Shown: one piece after another, positions 13,424 through 25,650 of the stretch | Layout of the letters: each line of letters starts with the position of its first letter | Position numbering within the stretch: the first letter of the stretch is position 1 | Assembly (NCBI GenBank): GCA_029961685.1 | Contig: JARWKL010000010.1 | Coordinates: 18,001,931-18,065,930, forward strand | DNA length: 64,000 nucleotides | From: Aristolochia californica | Lineage: Eukaryota; Streptophyta; Magnoliopsida; Piperales; Aristolochiaceae | Direction: 5' to 3' | Notes under the pieces: model-generated | Databases searched by the model: none | Told to the model about the DNA's origin: nothing | What the model saw: the letters and a program-made list of their open reading frames with translations, nothing else | Program-made: the position numbers and the translations under genes

Positions 13424-13461
13424 CCCCCCCCCCCCTCCCCCCCCCCCCCCCCCCCCCCCCC
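13424..13461 (+). repeat. Longest poly(C) tract, 38 nt with one T
   Basis: The tract is C-only except for T at 13436. It lies at the usual position of the C-rich element in a monomer of 686 bp. The minus strand reads as a G tract. Confidence 0.9.
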
Positions 13462-14816
13462 GCCTTTTCTCAACGATTGCAAAACCTGATATAAAAACAA
13501 AAAAGAGTTTACAATCCCTAAAAATTACGGACACTTTTTGGAATTATCACCGTCTACGTTTGTGCACTGTGCATTTCCATTTTAGATGTGTTCTTTTTTT
13601 TCTTAAATCAAAACTTGCTTTTTCACTTTCCCTTCATCTCTAAAAGAAAAAAAGAGATAATGGCAAATAGATCACAACAAAATGAAAATTTTAGAGTTTA
13701 TGTAAGGAAGAAATTTAAAGCTATAACAAATTTAAGTAAATAAAATTTATTTACACACCACAATTGAACAATAAGTTTGGGAAATTCCACAAGTTCAACC
13801 CATATCGCTTGGAATTTTCTAAGAAAGAGATTTTTCTACATATGTTTTAAAAAATGGATTTGCATGCTTGAAACATGTTAAAGATGCAAATGCCCTATGG
13901 ATCCAAACGTTTTAAAGAGAATAACATTAAATTCTCAAGTGAACGTGCGGTTGGATATTTACCGCAGTTAAACAAGCCATTATTTTGGCCTTTTACATAA
14001 AGCTCACCTAACAATCAGAGATGATTTTAAAGTGATTTATCATGCGTTATGGGCTATATTTTTGTAAGGAATGACTTATGGATTGGGAGTCCACACTCAG
14101 TTAAAATCCCCCGCCTGCCCCTTTTCCCGACGAATGCAAAACCTGCTATATAAAAACTAAAAAGAGTTTACAATCCCTAAAAATTACTGACAATTTTTGG
14201 AATCTCTACATTTGTGCATTGTGCATTTCCATTTTTGATGACTACATTTTTTTCTTAAATCAAAAATTGAGTTTTCATTTTCCCTTCATTTCGTAAAAAA
14301 AAAGAGATAAAAGGCAAATTGATCACAATAAAAAGAAAATTTTAAAGTTTATGTAAGAAAAAAAATTAAATCAATAACAAATGTAAGTAAATAAAATTTC
14401 TTCACACACCACAAATGAACATAGAAATTTTGTTATCCAAGTTTGGGAAATTCTACGAGTTCAACCCTAACAGCTTGAAATTTTATAAGAAAAAGATTTT
14501 CTTACACGTGTCTTAAAAAATGGATATGCATGCTTGAAACATGTTAAAGATTCAAATGACCTATGGATCCAAACCTTTTAAAGAGAATAACATTAAATTC
14601 TCAAGTGAACGTGCGGTGGGGTATTTACCTGAGTCAAACAAGCCATTTTTTCCCCATTTACATAAAGCTGACCTCACCATCATATAAGATTGTAAAGTGA
14701 TTTATCAAGCGTAATGGGCTATATTTTTGTAAGGAATGACTTATGGATTGGGAATCAACACTCAGTTAAAAATCCCTCGCCTCCCCCTTTTCCTGAGATT
14801 GCAAAACCTGATATAT

Positions 14817-14829
14817 CAACACTCAGTTA
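14817..14829 (+). other. Template-switch scar (13-nt copied insert)
   Basis: After gatatat, the usual aaaactaaaaagagtttac stretch and what follows, up to the agacac block, are replaced by caacactcagtta. The same 13 nt occur 61 bp upstream at 14756-14768, their normal place in the monomer. The normal sequence then resumes at tagacacttttt. Replacement by a short copy of nearby sequence fits replication template switching or synthesis-dependent repair. Confidence 0.85.
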
Positions 14830-16730
14830 TAGACACTTTTTGGAATTATCACTCTCTACGTTTGTGGATTGTGCATTTCCATTTTAGATGTGTACTTTTT
14901 TTTCTTAAATGAAAACTTGATTTTTCACTTTCCCTTCGTCTCAAAAAAAAAAAAAAAAAGAGACAAAGGCAAATAGATAACAAAAAAATTAAAATTTTAG
15001 AGTTTATGTACGGAAAAAAATTAAAGAAATAAAAAATTTAAGTAAAGAAAATATATTCACACACCACAAAAGAACACAAAAGATTTGATAACCAAGTTTG
15101 GGAAATTCCAGTTGTTCAACCCTAATAGCTTGAAATTTTATAAGAAAGAGATTTTTCTACACATGTTTTAAAACATAGATATGCATGCTTGGAACATCTT
15201 AAAGATGTAAATGACCTATAGATCCAAACCTTTTAAAGAGAATAACATTAAATTCTCAAGTGAACGTGCGGTGGGATATTTACCCGAGTCAAACAAACTA
15301 TTATTTTTCCCTTTTATAAAAGTCAAGCTAACGATCATAGATGATTATGAAGTGATTTATCATGTGTAAAGGGCTATATTTTTGTAAGGAATGACTTACG
15401 GATTGGGAGTCAACAATTAGTTAAAAACCCCCGCCTCCCCCTTTTCCTGATGATTGCAAAACCTAATTTTAAAATCTAAAAAGAGTTTACAATCCCTAAA
15501 AATTAATGACACTTTTCATTGTGTACTTTTTTATCTAAAATCAAAACTTGCATTTTCACTTTCCCTTCATCTTGTAAACAAAAAAAGAGATAAAAGGATT
15601 TTAGATCACAGCAACATGAAAATTTTAGAGTTTATGTAAGGAAACAATTCTAAGCAATAAAAAATGTAAGTAAAGAAAATTTATTCACACACTACAAATG
15701 AACTCAAAAGTTTTGTTATCCAAGTTTGGGAAATTCCACTAGTTCAACCGTAATAGCTTGGAATTTTATAAGAAAGAGATTTTTCTACACATGTTTTAAA
15801 AAATGGATATGCATGCTTGAAACATTATAAAGATGCAAATGACCTATGGATCCAAACCTTTTAAAGAGAATAACATTAAATTATCAAGTGAACGTGCGGT
15901 GGGATATTTATCGGAGTTAAACAAGCCATTATTTTCCCCATTTACAAAAAGCTGACCTGACGATTATAGATGATTGTAAAGTGATTTATCATGTGGAACG
16001 GGCTTTATTTTTGTAAGGATGACTTATGGAGTAGGAGTCAACACAGTTAAAAATCCCCTGCCTCCCACTTTTCCCGATGATTGCAAAACTAGATAATTAA
16101 AAACTAAAAATAGTTAACAATCCCTTAAAATTATAGACACTTTTATGAATTATCACTTTCTACATTTGTGCTTGTGCATTTCCATTTTAGATGTGTACTT
16201 TTTTTTTCCTTAAATCAAAACTTAAGTTTTCACTTTCCTTCATCTCGTCAACAAAAAAAGAGATAAAGGCAAATACATCACAACAAAATGAAAATTTTAG
16301 AGTTTATGCATGGAAAAAATTTAAAGAAATAACAAATGTAAGTAAAGAAAATTTATTCAAACACTAAAAATAAACACAAAAGTTTTGGTATCCAAGTTTG
16401 GGAAATTCCACTAGGTAAACCCTAATAGCTTGGAATTTTATAAGAAAGAGATTTTTCTACACATGTTTTAAAATATGGATATGCTTCCTTGAAACATGTT
16501 AAGGATGCAAATGACCTATGGATCCAAACCTTTGAAATAGAATAACATTAAATTCTGAAGTGACGTGTGGTAGGATATTTACCCAAGTCAAACAAGCCCT
16601 TATTTTGCCTATTAACAAATTGCTGACTTAATGAATGTAGATGATTGTAAAGTGATTTATCATGCGTAACGGGATATATTTTTGTAAGGAATGACTTATG
16701 GATTGGGAGTCAACACTCAGTTAAAAATCT

Positions 16731-16740
16731 CCCCCCCTTT
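16731..16740 (+). other. Deletion joining C tract to ttttggaatt
   Basis: The C run at 16731-16737 runs directly into ttttggaattat. The interval that normally holds the rest of the C-rich tract, the TATA-like site and the ctaaaaattacagacac stretch, roughly 75 bp, is missing. The anchor interval is 597 bp as a result. The shared string cctttt or ctttt at both ends could have guided the deletion. Confidence 0.85.
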
Positions 16741-17325
16741 TGGAATTATAACTCTCTACATTTGTGCATTGTGCATTTCCATTTTAGATGTGTACCTGTT
16801 TTTCTTAAATCAAAACTTGATTTTTCAGTTTCCCTTCATCTCATAAACAAAAAAAGAGATAAAAGGCAACTAGATCATACAAAATGAAAACTTTAGAGTT
16901 TGTGTATGGAAAAAATTTAAAGCAATAACTAATGTAAGTAAAGAAAATTTATTCACACACCACAAAGGAACATAAAAGTTTTGTTATCCAAGTTTTGGAA
17001 ATTCCACTAGTTCAACCCTAATAGCTAGGAATTTTATAAGAAAGAGATTTTTCTACACCTGTTTTGAAAAATTGGATATGCATGCTTGAAACATGTTAAG
17101 GATACAAATGACCAATGGATCCAAACCTTTTAAAGACAATAACATGAAATTCTCAAGTGAACGTCTGGTGGGATATTTACCCGAGTGAAACAAGCCATTT
17201 TTTTCCCTTTTACAGAAAGTTGTCCTAACAATCATAGATGATTGTAAAGTGATTTATCATGCGTAACGGGTTATATTTTTGTAAGGAATGTCTTAAGGAT
17301 TGGGAGTCAACACTCAGTTAAAAAT

Positions 17326-17334
17326 CCAGATGAT
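17326..17334 (+). other. Monomer lacking the C-rich tract
   Basis: Here gttaaaaatcc continues directly as agatgattg. The usual cccgcctcccccttttcc element has been lost, leaving a monomer with no C-rich tract. It is one of the few copies without it. Confidence 0.8.
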
Positions 17335-20300
17335 TGAAAAACCAGATTTATAAAAACTAAAAAGAGTTTACAATCTCTAAAAATTACAGACAATTTTTGA
17401 AATTATCACTCTCTACATTTATGCATTGTGCATTTCCATTTTACGTGTGTACTTTTTTTCTTAAAGCCAAACTTGATTTTTGACTTTCCCTTGATCTCGT
17501 AAACAAAAAAAGAGATAAAAGGCAAATTGATCACAAGAAAATGAAAATTTTAGATTTTTGTGTATGGAAAACATTTAAAGCAATAACTAATGTAAGTTAA
17601 GAAATTTATTCACACACCACAAATTAACACAAAAGTTTTGTTATCCAAGTTTGGGAAATTCCATTAATTCAACCCTAATAGCTGGGAATTTAATAACAAA
17701 GAGATTTTTGTCCACAGGTTTTGAAAAATGGATATGCATGCTTGAAACAAGTTAAGGATGCAAATGACCTATGGATCCAAACTATTAAAGAGAATAACAT
17801 TAAATTCTCAAGTGAATGTGCAGTGGGTTATTTACCCGAGTCAAAAAAGCCATTATTTTGCCCATTTACATAAAGCTGACGTAACAGTCGTAGATGATTG
17901 TAAAGTGATTTATCGTGCATAATGGGCTATATTTTTGTAAGGAATTACTTAAGGATTGGGAGTCAACACAAAGTTAAGAATCCCCTGCCTCCCCCTTTTC
18001 CCGACGATTGAGAAACCTGATATATAAAAACTAAAAAGAGTTTACAATCCATAAAAATTACAGACACTTTTTGGAATTATCACTCTCTACATTTGTGCAT
18101 TGTGCATATGCATTTTACATTTGTACTTTTTTTTCTTCAATCAAAAATTGAGTTTCCACTTTCCCTTCATCTCGTAAACAAAAAAAGATAAAAGGCAATT
18201 AGATCAATAAAAAATGAAAATTTTAGAGTTTATGTATGGAAAGCATTTAAACCAATAAAAAATGTGTGTAAAAAAATTTATTCATACACTACAAATGAAC
18301 ACAAAAGTTTTGTTATTCAAGTTTGCGAAATTCCACTAGTTCAACCCTAAGAGCTTGGAATTTTATAAGAAAGAGATTTTTCTACACATGTTTTAAAAAA
18401 TGGATATGCATGCTAGAAACATGTTAATGATACAAATGACCTATGGATCCAAACCTTTTAAAGAGAATAACATTAAATTCTCAAGTGAACGTGCGGTGGG
18501 ATATTTACCCGAGTCAAATAAGCCATTATTTTTCCCATTTACAAAAAGCAAACCTCACGATCATAGATGATTCTAAAGTGATTTATCAAGCATAACGAGT
18601 TATTTGTTTTGTACGGAATGACTTATGCAACGGGAGTCAACATAAAGTTAAAAATCCCCTGCCTCCCTCTTTTCCAGACAATTGCAAAACCTGATATATA
18701 AAAACTAAAAAGAGTTTACAATCCCTAGAAATTACAGACACGTTTTTGAATTATCACTCTCTACATTTGTGCATTATGCATTTTCATTTTAGTTGTGTAC
18801 TTTTTTTCTGAAATCAAAACTTGAGTTTTTCCTTTCCCTTCATCTCGTAAACAATAAAAAAGAGATAAAAAGAAAATTGATCACAACAAAATGAAAAGCT
18901 TAGAGTTAATGTATAAAAAAAATGGAAAAACAAATGTTTGAAAAAAAATTATTCATACACCACAAATGCACACAAAAGATTTGTTATCCAAGTTTGGAAT
19001 ATTCTACTAGTTCCACCTTAATCGCTTGAAATTTTATACGAGAGAGATTTTTCTACACATGTTTTAAAAAATGGATATGCATGCTTGAAAAATGTTAAAG
19101 ATGCAAATGACCTATGGATCGAAACCTTTTAAAGAGAATAACATTAAATTCTCAAGTGAACGTGCGGTGGGATATTTACCCTAGTCAAACAAGCCATTTT
19201 TTGCCCATTTAAAAAAAGCTGACCTAAAGATTATAGATGATTGTAAAGTTATTTATCATGCGTAACAGGCTATATTTTTGTAAGGAATGACTTATGGATT
19301 GGGAGTCAATACTCAGTTAAAAATCCCCCGCCTTGCCCTCTTCCAGACAATTGCAAAACCAGATATATAAAAACTAAAAAGAGTTTACAATCCCTAAAAA
19401 TTACAGTCACTTTTTGGAATTATCACTCTCTACATTTGTGCATTGTGCATTTCCATTTTAGATGTGTACTTTTTTTTCTAAAACCAAAACTTGAGTTTTC
19501 GCTTTTCCTTCATCTTGTAAAAAAAAGAGATAAAAGGAAATTAGTTGAAAACAAATTGAAAATTTGACAGTTTATGTATGGAAAACATTTAAAGCAATAA
19601 CAAATGTAAGTAAAGAAAATTTATTCACACACCACAAATGAACACAAAAGTTTTGTTGTCCAAGTTTGGGAAATCCTCTAGTTCAACCATAATTTCTTGG
19701 AATTTATAAGAAAGAGATTTTTCTACACATGTTTTAAAAATAGATGTGCATGTTTGAAACATGTTAAGGATGCAAATGACCTATGGATCCAATTATTTTA
19801 AAGAGAATAACACTATATTCTCAAGTGAATGTGCGGTGGGATATTTACCTGAGTCAAACAAGCCATTATTTTGCCCATTTACAAAAAGCTTACCTAACGA
19901 TCGTAGATGATTGTAAAGTGATTTATCATTCGTAACAGTCTATATTTTTTAAGGAATGACATAAGGATTAGGATCAACAGAAAGTTAAAAATCCTCCGCG
20001 TCCCCCTTTTCTCGATGATTGTAAAACTTGAAATATAAAAAAAAAAAGTGTTTACAATCCCTAAAAATTACAGACATTTTTTGGAATTATCACTTTCTAC
20101 ATTTGTGCATTTTAAATTTCCAATTTGGTTGTGTACTTTTTTTTCATAAATGAAAACTTTAGTTTTCACTTTCCCTTCATCTCGTCATAAAAAAAAAAGA
20201 TAAAAGGCAAATAGATCACAACAAAATGAAAATTTTAGAGTTATGTATGGAAAACATTTAAAGCAATAACTAATGCAAGTAAAGAAAATTTATTCACACA

Positions 20301-20666
20301 CCAAAAATGAACACAAAAGTTTGGTTATCCATGTTTTTAAAATTTCACTACTTCAACCCTAATAGTTTGGAATTTTATAAGAAAGAGATTTTTTTACAAT
20401 TTTTTTTTAAAATGGATATGCATGTTTGAAATATGTTAAAGATGGAAATGACTTATGGATCCAAACCTTTTAAAGAGAATAATATTAAATTCTCAAGTGA
20501 ACCTGCGGTGGGATATTTACTCGAGTATAACAAGCTATTATTTTTCCCTTTTACAAAAGCTGACCTAACAATCATAGATGATTGTAAAGTGATTTATCAT
20601 GCATAACGGGTTATAATTTTGTAAGGAGTATCTTAAGGAATGGGAGTCAACACTCAGTTAAAAATG

Positions 20667-20679
20667 CCCCCCCCCCCCC
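20667..20679 (+). repeat. Expanded poly(C) run, 13 C
   Basis: A moderate expansion of the monomer's C-rich element, followed by tttcccctttttacccg, itself an extended version of the normal tail. Confidence 0.88.
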
Positions 20680-21106
20680 TTTCCCCTTTTTACCCGATGA
20701 TTGCAAAACCTGATATATAAAAACTAAAATGAGATTACAATCCCTAAAAATTATAGACACTTTTTGGAATTATCACTCTCTGCATTTGCGCATTGTGCAT
20801 TTCCATTTTAGATGTGTACTTTTTTTTCTTAAATCAAAACTGGCTTTTTCACTTTCCCATCATCTCGTAAAAGAAAAAAGAGATAAAAGGCCAATAGATC
20901 ACAACAAAATGAAAATTTTAGAGTTTGTGTATGGAAAATATTTAAAGCAATAACTAATGCAAGTAAAGAAAATTTATTCACACACCAAAAATGAACACAA
21001 AAGTTTTGTTATCTATGTTTTGGAAACTCCACTAGTTCAACCCTAATAGCTTGGAATTTTATAAGCAAGAGATTTTTCTACACATGTTTTGAAAAATGGA
21101 TATGCG

Positions 21107-21134
21107 TGTTTGAAACATGTTGTTTGAAACATGT
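21107..21134 (+). repeat. 14-bp tandem duplication at the hairpin arm
   Basis: The unit tgtttgaaacatgt is present twice in a row (21107-21120 and 21121-21134); other monomers have it once. The duplicated unit contains the right arm of the conserved inverted repeat, which would suit slippage or repair at a hairpin. Confidence 0.93.
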
Positions 21135-21558
21135 TAAGGATGCAAATGACCTATGGATCCAAACCTTTTAAAGAGAATAACATTAACTTCTCAAGTGAAC
21201 GTTCGGTGGGATATTTACCCGAGTCAAACAAGCCATTAGTTTGCCCATTTATAAAAAGTTGACCTAACGATCATAGATGATTGTAAAGGGATTAATCATG
21301 CGTAACGGGCTATATTTTTTTAAGGAATGACTTAAGGATTGGGAGTCAACACAAAGTTAAAAATCCCCCGCCTCCCCCTTTTCGTGACGATTCCAAAACC
21401 TGATATATAAAAACTAAAAGGAGTTTACAATCCCTAAAAAATACAGACACTTTTTGAAAATATTACTCTCTACATTTGTGCATTGTGCATTTCCATTTTA
21501 GATGTGTAGTTTTTTTTCTTAAATCAAAACTTGAGTTTTCACTTTCCCTTCTACTCGT

Positions 21559-21583
21559 AAAAAAAAAAAAAAAAAAAAAAAAA
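21559..21583 (+). repeat. Longest poly(A) run, 25 A
   Basis: Every monomer has an A run after the cttcatctcgtaaac segment, usually 6-14 A, before gagataaaagg. This copy has 25 and contributes to the 703-bp anchor interval (21098 to 21801). Confidence 0.9.
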
Positions 21584-22722
21584 GATAAGAGGCAAATAGA
21601 TCACAAAAAAATGAAAATTTTAGAGCTTATCTGTGTAAAAAATTTAAAGCTTTAAGAAATGTAAGTGAAGAAAATTTTATTCACACACTACAAATGAACA
21701 CATAAGTTTTGTTATCCAAGTTTGGAAAATTCTACTAGTTCAACCCTTATAGCTCGGAATTTTATAAGAAGGAGATTTTTCTACACATGTTTTAACAAAT
21801 GGATATGCATGCTTGAAACATGTTAAAGATGCAAATGACCAATGGATCCAAACCTTTTAAAGAGAGTAACATTAAATTCTCAAGTGAACGTGTGGTGGGA
21901 TATTTACCCGAGTCAAACAAGCCATTATTTTGCCCATTTACAAAATGTTGACCTAATGATCATTGACGATTTTAAAGTGATTAATCTTGCGTAACGACCC
22001 ATATTTTTGCATGAAATTACTTCAGGATTGGCAGTCAACACAAAGTTAAAAATCCCCCGCCTCCCCCTTTTCCCAACGATTGCAAAACCTGATATATAAA
22101 AACTAAAAAGAGTTTGCATTCCATAAAAGTTACAAACACTTTTTGGAATTATTGCTCTCTATGTTTGTGCATTGTGCATTTCCATTTTAGATGTGTAGAT
22201 TTTTTTTCTTAAATCAAAACATGAGTTTTCACTTTCCCTTCATCTCGTAAACAAAAAAAAAAGTGATAAAAGGCAAAATGAAAATTTTAGAGTTTGTGTA
22301 TGGAAAACATTCAAAGCAATAACTAATGTAAGTAAAGAAAATTTATACACACACCACAAATGAACACAAAAGTTTTGTTATCCAAGTTTTGGAAATTCCA
22401 CTAGTTCAACCCTAATAGCTTGGAATTTTATAAGAAAGAGATTTTTCTATGCCTGTTTTGAAAAATGGATATGCATGCTTGAAAAATGTTAAGGATGCAA
22501 ATGACCAATGTATCCAAACCTTTTAAAGACAATAACATTAAATTCTCAAGTGAACGTCCGGTGTGATATTTACCCGAGTCAAACATGCCATTATTTTTCT
22601 CTTTTACAAAAAGTTGAACTAACGATCACAGATGATTGTAAAGTGATTTATCATGCATAACGGTTTATATTTTTTTAAGGAATGTCTTAATGAATTGGAG
22701 TCAACCCTCAGTTAAAAATCAA

Positions 22723-22757
22723 CCCCCCCACCCCCCCCCCCCCCCCCCCCCCCCCCC
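22723..22757 (+). repeat. Poly(C) tract, 35 nt with one A
   Basis: C throughout except A at 22730. It explains much of the 707-bp anchor interval between 22467 and 23174. Read in frame it gives a proline run, which is a by-product. Confidence 0.9.
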
Positions 22758-23446
22758 TCCCCATTTTCCAGATCATTGCAAAACCAGATATATAAAAACT
22801 AAAAATAGTTTACAATCCGTAAAAATTATAGTCACTTTTTGGAATTATAACTCTCCACATTTGTGCATTGTACATTTCCATTTTAGATGTGTACTTTTTT
22901 TTTCCGAAATCAAAACTTGAGTTTTCACTTTCCCTTCATCTTGTAAAAAAAAAAAAAGAGATAATAGGAAATTAGATGAAACCAAAATGAAAATTTTATA
23001 GTTTATGTATGGAAAGCATTTAAAGCAATAACAAGTGTAAGTAAAGAAAATTTATTCACACACCACAAATGAACACAAAAGTTTTGTTATCCAAGTTTTG
23101 GAAATCCACTAGTTCAACCCTAATTGCTTGGAATTTTATAAGAAAGAGATTTTTTTACAAATGTTTTAAAAATGGATGTGCATGCTTGAAAGATGTTAAG
23201 GATGCAAATGACCTATAGATCCAAACCTTTTAAAGAGAATAACAATAAATTGACAAGTGAACGTGCGGTGGGATATTTACCCGAATCAAACAAGCCATTA
23301 TTTTGCCCATTTTCAAAAAGCTGACCTAACGATTGTAGATGATTGTAAAGTGATTTATCATGCGTAACAGGTTATATTTTTGTAAGGAATGACTTATGGA
23401 TTTGGATCAACACAAAGTTAAAAATCCTCCGCGTCCCCCTTTTCCC

Positions 23447-25650
23447 GACGATTATAAAACTTGATATATAAAAACTAAAAAGAGTTTACAATCCCTAAAA
23501 ATTACAGACACTTTTTGGAATTATCACTCTCTACATTTGTGCGTTCTGAATTTCCAATTTAGATGTGTACTTTTTTTTCAAAAATTAAAACTTCAGTTTT
23601 CACCTTCCCTTCATCTCGTAAAAAACAAAAAGAGATAAAAGGCAAATAGATCACAACAAAATGGAAATTTTAGAGTTTATTTAAGGAATAATTTAAAGCA
23701 ATAAAAAATGTAAGTAAATAAAATTTATTCACACCCCACAAATGAAGACAAATGTTTTGTTATCCAAGTTTGGGAAATTCTACTAGTTCAACCCTAATAG
23801 CTTGAAATTTTATAAGAAAGAGTTTTTTTTACAATTGTTTTAAAATATGTATATGCAAGCTTGAAACATGTTAAAAATTAAAATGACCTATGGATCCAAA
23901 TCTTTTAGAGAGAATAACTTTAAATTCCCAAGTGAATGTGCGGTGGGATATTTACCCGAGTCAAAGAAGCCATTATTTTACCCATTTAAAAAAAGCTGAC
24001 CTAACGATCATAGATGATTATAAAGTGATTAATCATTCGTAAAGGGCTATATTTTTTTAAGGAATGACTTAAGGATTGGGAGTCATCACAAAGTTAAAAA
24101 TCCCCCGCCTCCCCCTTTCCCGACGATTCCAAAACCTGATATATAAAAACTAAAAAGAGTTTACGATCCCTAAAAAATACAAACACATTTTGTAATTATC
24201 ACTCTCTGCATTTGTGCATTGTGCATTTCCATTTTAGCTGTGTAGTTTTATTTCTTAAATCAAAACTTGAGTTTTAACTTTCCCTTCTTCTCGTAAACAA
24301 AAAAAAAAAAAGAGATAAAAGGTAAACAGATCACAACAAAATGAAAATTTTAGAGTTTATGTGTGGAAAAAATTTAAAGCTATAAGAAATGTAAGTAAAG
24401 AAAATTTATTCACACACTACAAATGAACACAAAAGTTTTGTTATCCAAGTTTGGAAAATTCTACTAGTTCAACCCTAATAGCTCAGAATTTTATCAGAAA
24501 GAGATTTTTCTACACATGTTTTAACAAATGGATATGCATGCTTGAAACATGTAAAAGATGCAAATGACCAATGGATCCAAACCTTTCAAAGAGAATAACA
24601 TTACATTCTCAAGTGAACGTGCGGTGGGATATTTACCCGAGTCAAAGAAGCCATTATTGTGCCCATTTACAAAACCCTGACCTAACGATCAGAGATGATT
24701 GAAAAGTGATTAATCATGCGTAATGGGCTATATTTTTGCAAGGAATGACTTAAGGATTGGGAGTCAACAGAAAGTTAAAAATCCCCCACCTCCCCGTTTT
24801 CCCGACGATTGCAAAACCTGATATATAAAACCTAAAAAGAGTTTACAATCCCTAAAAATTACAGACACTTTTTGAAATTATTACTCTCTAAATTTGTGCA
24901 TAGTGCATTTCCATTTTATATGTGTAGATTTTTTTTCTTAAATCTAAACTTGACTTTTCACTTTCCCTTCATCTCGTAAACAAAAAAAGAGATAAAAGGC
25001 AAATAGATCATAACAAAATGAAACTTTCAGAGTTTGTGTATGGAAAACATTTAAAGAAATAACTAATGTAAGTAAATAAAATTTATTCCCACACCACATA
25101 TGAACCCAGAAGTTTTGTTATCCAAGTTTGGGAAATTGTAGTAGTTCAAACCTAATAGTTTGGAATTTTATAAGAAAGAGATTTTTCTACACCTGTTTGG
25201 AAAAATGGATATGCATGCTTGAAACATGTTAATGATGCAAATGACCTATGGATCGAAACATTTTAAAGAGAATAAAATTAAATTCTCATGTGAATGTGTG
25301 GTGGGATATTTACCCAAGTCGAACAAGCCATTATTTTGCCCATTGAGAAAAAGCAGACCTAACGATCATAAATGATTGTAAAGTGATTAATCATGCGTAA
25401 CAACTATATTTTTTAAAAGATTGACATAAGGATGGGGAGTCAACACAAAGTTAAAAATCTCCTGCCTCCCCCTTTTTCCCGACGATTGCAAAACCTGATA
25501 TATAAAAACTAAAAAGAGTTTACAATCACTAAAAATTACAGACACTATTTGGAATTATCACTCTCTACATTTCTGCATTGTGCATTTCCATTTTATATGT
25601 ATAGTTTTTTTTCTTAAATAAAAACTTGAGTTTTCACTTTCCCTTTATTT
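23447..25650 (+). repeat. Dispersed block duplication, copy 1 (partner 8.91 kb away)
   Basis: Anchors are 23849 (variant gtatatgca, after acaattgttttaaaat), 24530 (ttaacaaatgg) and 25207. The same three monomer types occur in order at 32763, 33444 and 34122, offsets 8,914-8,917 bp. Shared private variants include caatttagatgtgtac, agctataagaaatg, cccattgagaaaaag, gaatgtgtggtggg and ttttatatgtata. Similarity starts near 23447 and fades near 25640, where this copy turns to cgtcaacgaaaaa. Copies differ by scattered substitutions. Confidence 0.85.

Larger units (their letters stand above)
12614..18700 (+). repeat. Mixed monomers including F-G-H recurrence
   Basis: Anchors are 13170, 13856, 14522, 15177 (variant agatatgca), 15805, 16477, 17074, 17730 and 18402. 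The 13856 copy is F-like (ttggatatttacc and atcagagatg downstream), 14522 is G-like (gtggggtatttacctg), 15177 is H-like (ctacgtttgtggattg upstream), and 15805 matches the 10499 lineage. So F-G-H and the next monomer type reappear in order. The block carries a long C run at 13424-13461, a template-switch scar at 14817-14829 and deletions near 15515, 16737 and 17330. No gene is present. Confidence 0.8.
18701..23446 (+). repeat. Monomers with partial paralogy to the next 5 kb
   Basis: Anchors are 19073, 19742, 20414, 21098, 21801, 22467 and 23174. The stretch around 19330-20160 resembles 22760-23600 at an offset of about 3.43 kb (shared variants atcctccgcgtcccc and ggaaattag, and gatgtgcatg at the anchor). 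The copies at 21801 and 22467 resemble those at 24530 and 25207 (gattccaaaacctg, tttaacaaatgg, then the cctgttt form), at an offset of 2.73-2.74 kb. The 20414 and 21098 monomers share actaatgcaagtaaag and accaaaaatgaac, a tandem pair 684 bp apart. No gene is present. Confidence 0.75.

Noticed and set aside
13424..13461. C-rich tract as telomeric repeat
   Set aside because: It is a homopolymer expansion inside the monomer, not a ccctaaa-type repeat.
22690..22920. Proline-rich small protein
   Set aside because: The proline run is the translation of an expanded poly(C) tract in the repeat.
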